The notes beneath the pieces are model-generated. The model was not told the DNA's origin, searched no databases, and was given only the letters and a program-made list of their open reading frames with translations. DNA of 64,000 nucleotides from Arthrobacter sp. B3I9 (GTDB lineage: Bacteria; Actinomycetota; Actinomycetes; Actinomycetales; Micrococcaceae): NCBI RefSeq assembly GCF_030816935.1, contig NZ_JAUSYO010000001.1, forward strand, positions 2,976,001-3,040,000, written 5' to 3'. The position numbers and the translations under genes are program-made. Positions 62,981 through 64,000 of the stretch are shown here, piece by piece (the stretch's first letter is position 1; the number at the start of each line of letters is the position of its first letter).

Positions 62981-64000
62981 ATGAGATGGGACGCCCAAGC
63001 ACTCGCTCCGGTCCGCAGCAGGAGAGCCGCTTCTGAGGCGGATCCCGACGCCGGCGCTGGTCCGGAAGCGCTCGTCGCGGCCACTGGAAGCAGCGGGGCC
63101 AAGGCGGCCGCTCCCGGCACCGATGCGCTGCTGCCTTTGCTGGGCCTGGTGCGTTCCGTGTCCACCCCTGAATTTGCCGGGGTCACCTTCCATGAGGTCA
63201 CCGCAAAATCGGTGCTCAACAAGGTGGCGGCCGGCTCCCGCATGCCGTTCGAGTGGACCATCAACCCATACCGCGGCTGCAGCCACGCATGCGTCTACTG
63301 TTTTGCCCGTAAGACCCATACCTATCTGGACTTCGACGCCGGCCTCGACTTCGATAGCCAGGTGGTGGTCAAGATCAACGCCGCCGACGTCCTGCGCAGG
63401 GAACTCGCGAAACCCTCCTGGGGCCGCCAGCACGTGGCGCTCGGCACGAACACCGATCCGTACCAGCGGGCCGAGGGCCGCTACCAGCTGATGCCGGGCA
63501 TCATCGGCGCCCTCGCCGATTCCGGCACTCCCCTGTCCATCCTGACCAAGGGCACGCTCCTCTCCCGAGACATCCCGCTCCTGAAACATGCAGCCGCCCA
63601 GGTCCCTGTGGGGGTAGGCATCTCGCTCGCGATGACCAACGAGCAGCTGTCCGAAGCCGTGGAGCCCGGAACCCCCGGGCCCCGGGCACGGCTCAAGCTC
63701 ATCTCCCGGCTGCGGGAAGCGGGACTGCCGTGCGGTGTCATGGCCATGCCCATCCTCCCGTGGCTCTCGGACAGCGACGAGGCACTGGACTCCCTGTTCA
63801 GCTCCCTCGCGGCCGCCGGCGCCACCGGAGTCACGGCCGGCGCCCTGTACCTCAAGCCGGGAACGCGCGAATGGTTCATGCAGTGGATCGCGCGGGAGCA
63901 CCCCGAGCTCGTCGGCAAGTACCGTCGCCTTTATGGCGGCGGCTCCTACGCCTCCAAGGAGTACCGCGCCTGGCTTGCCGGCCGGATCCGCTATTTCAAG
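62981..64000 (+). CDS. Radical SAM protein, Rv2578c/SplB-like, 3' end missing
   Basis: The frame from ATG 62981 stays open for 340 codons to the window edge. After a basic, Ala-rich tail (opening MRWDAQALAPVRSRRAA), the cluster motif RGCSHACVYCFAR gives Cys100, Cys104 and Cys107 of a CxxxCxxC 4Fe-4S site. FEWTINPYRG precedes it and LGTNTDPYQRAEGRYQLM and TKGTLLSRDIPLL follow, all usual for this family (COG1533). Relatives are called spore photoproduct lyase-like, but substrate is unknown. An SOS-like box just upstream suggests a DNA damage role. The start is set by the promoter; a leaderless message is likely. Confidence 0.88.
   Translation, partial: MRWDAQALAPVRSRRAASEADPDAGAGPEALVAATGSSGAKAAAPGTDALLPLLGLVRSVSTPEFAGVTFHEVTAKSVLNKVAAGSRMPFEWTINPYRGCSHACVYCFARKTHTYLDFDAGLDFDSQVVVKINAADVLRRELAKPSWGRQHVALGTNTDPYQRAEGRYQLMPGIIGALADSGTPLSILTKGTLLSRDIPLLKHAAAQVPVGVGISLAMTNEQLSEAVEPGTPGPRARLKLISRLREAGLPCGVMAMPILPWLSDSDEALDSLFSSLAAAGATGVTAGALYLKPGTREWFMQWIAREHPELVGKYRRLYGGGSYASKEYRAWLAGRIRYFK

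Overview
The window looks like a chromosomal segment of a high-GC actinobacterium of the Arthrobacter/Pseudarthrobacter type (Micrococcaceae). The grounds are base composition, frequent GTG starts and short ATGA/GTGA overlaps, a mycothiol-dependent-type enzyme, a DUF222-HNH (13E12-like) gene, a HelD-type RNA polymerase recycling factor, and gene order. From memory, the backbone follows the M. tuberculosis block Rv1649-Rv1711 (pheS-pheT, argCJBDFRGH, mpg, tyrS, TPR protein, HAD phosphatase, small protein, tlyA, nadK, recN, pyrG, NUDIX, xerD, 13E12 gene, parA, scpA, scpB, pseudouridine synthase), here read from high to low coordinates. No plasmid, prophage, intact insertion sequence or CRISPR array is visible.

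Layout. 1-2933: start of a pseudouridine synthase-like gene, scpB, scpA and parA (chromosome organisation), all on the minus strand. 3130-13674: an organic-acid block. It holds dctA divergent from a CitA/DcuS-type two-component system, then prpE divergent from gntR-prpD-prpB-prpC, which make the methylcitrate route for propionate; probable CRP-like and GntR operators lie in the two divergent gaps. 13700-17790: small accessory genes, namely a 60-aa protein, a MutT-like NUDIX protein, an ECF sigma factor paired with a repeat-bearing membrane protein, and the HNH gene. 17953-28589: the conserved xerD, NUDIX, pyrG, recN, nadK, tlyA, small protein, HAD phosphatase and TPR protein, the last carrying twelve identical 33-bp repeats. 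28827-31163: ECF sigma factor, zinc anti-sigma factor and a secreted DUF4397 protein. 31281-37224: a complete 16S-23S-5S rRNA operon with boxA-like motifs, a 23S processing stem and two terminators.

37381-45432: tyrS, a HelD-like ATPase, apt and an alkylation-repair group (mpg; Ada-AlkA fusion; ogt), then a DinB/MDMPI-type enzyme. 45467-47703: a loose accessory patch with a 5'-truncated pdxH remnant, an LNPQPLPP-motif protein, a 56-aa zinc-ribbon-like protein, a cupin and a palindromic repeat. 47723-56610: the full arginine operon argCJBDFRGH behind paired ARG-box-like palindromes. 56779-61725: a quinone oxidoreductase, pheS-pheT and two 15-bp tandem arrays. 61783-64000: an HExxH-containing protein, a SIMPL-domain protein and a truncated radical SAM gene behind an SOS-like box.

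The most unusual signals are two copies of one long palindrome, each between convergent genes (7113-7168 and 47637-47703), recurring 15-bp tandem arrays in coding and non-coding DNA, the 33-bp repeat expansion in the TPR protein, and a small zinc-ribbon-like gene at 46579-46749. I saw no single clearly novel multi-gene defence or biosynthetic system.
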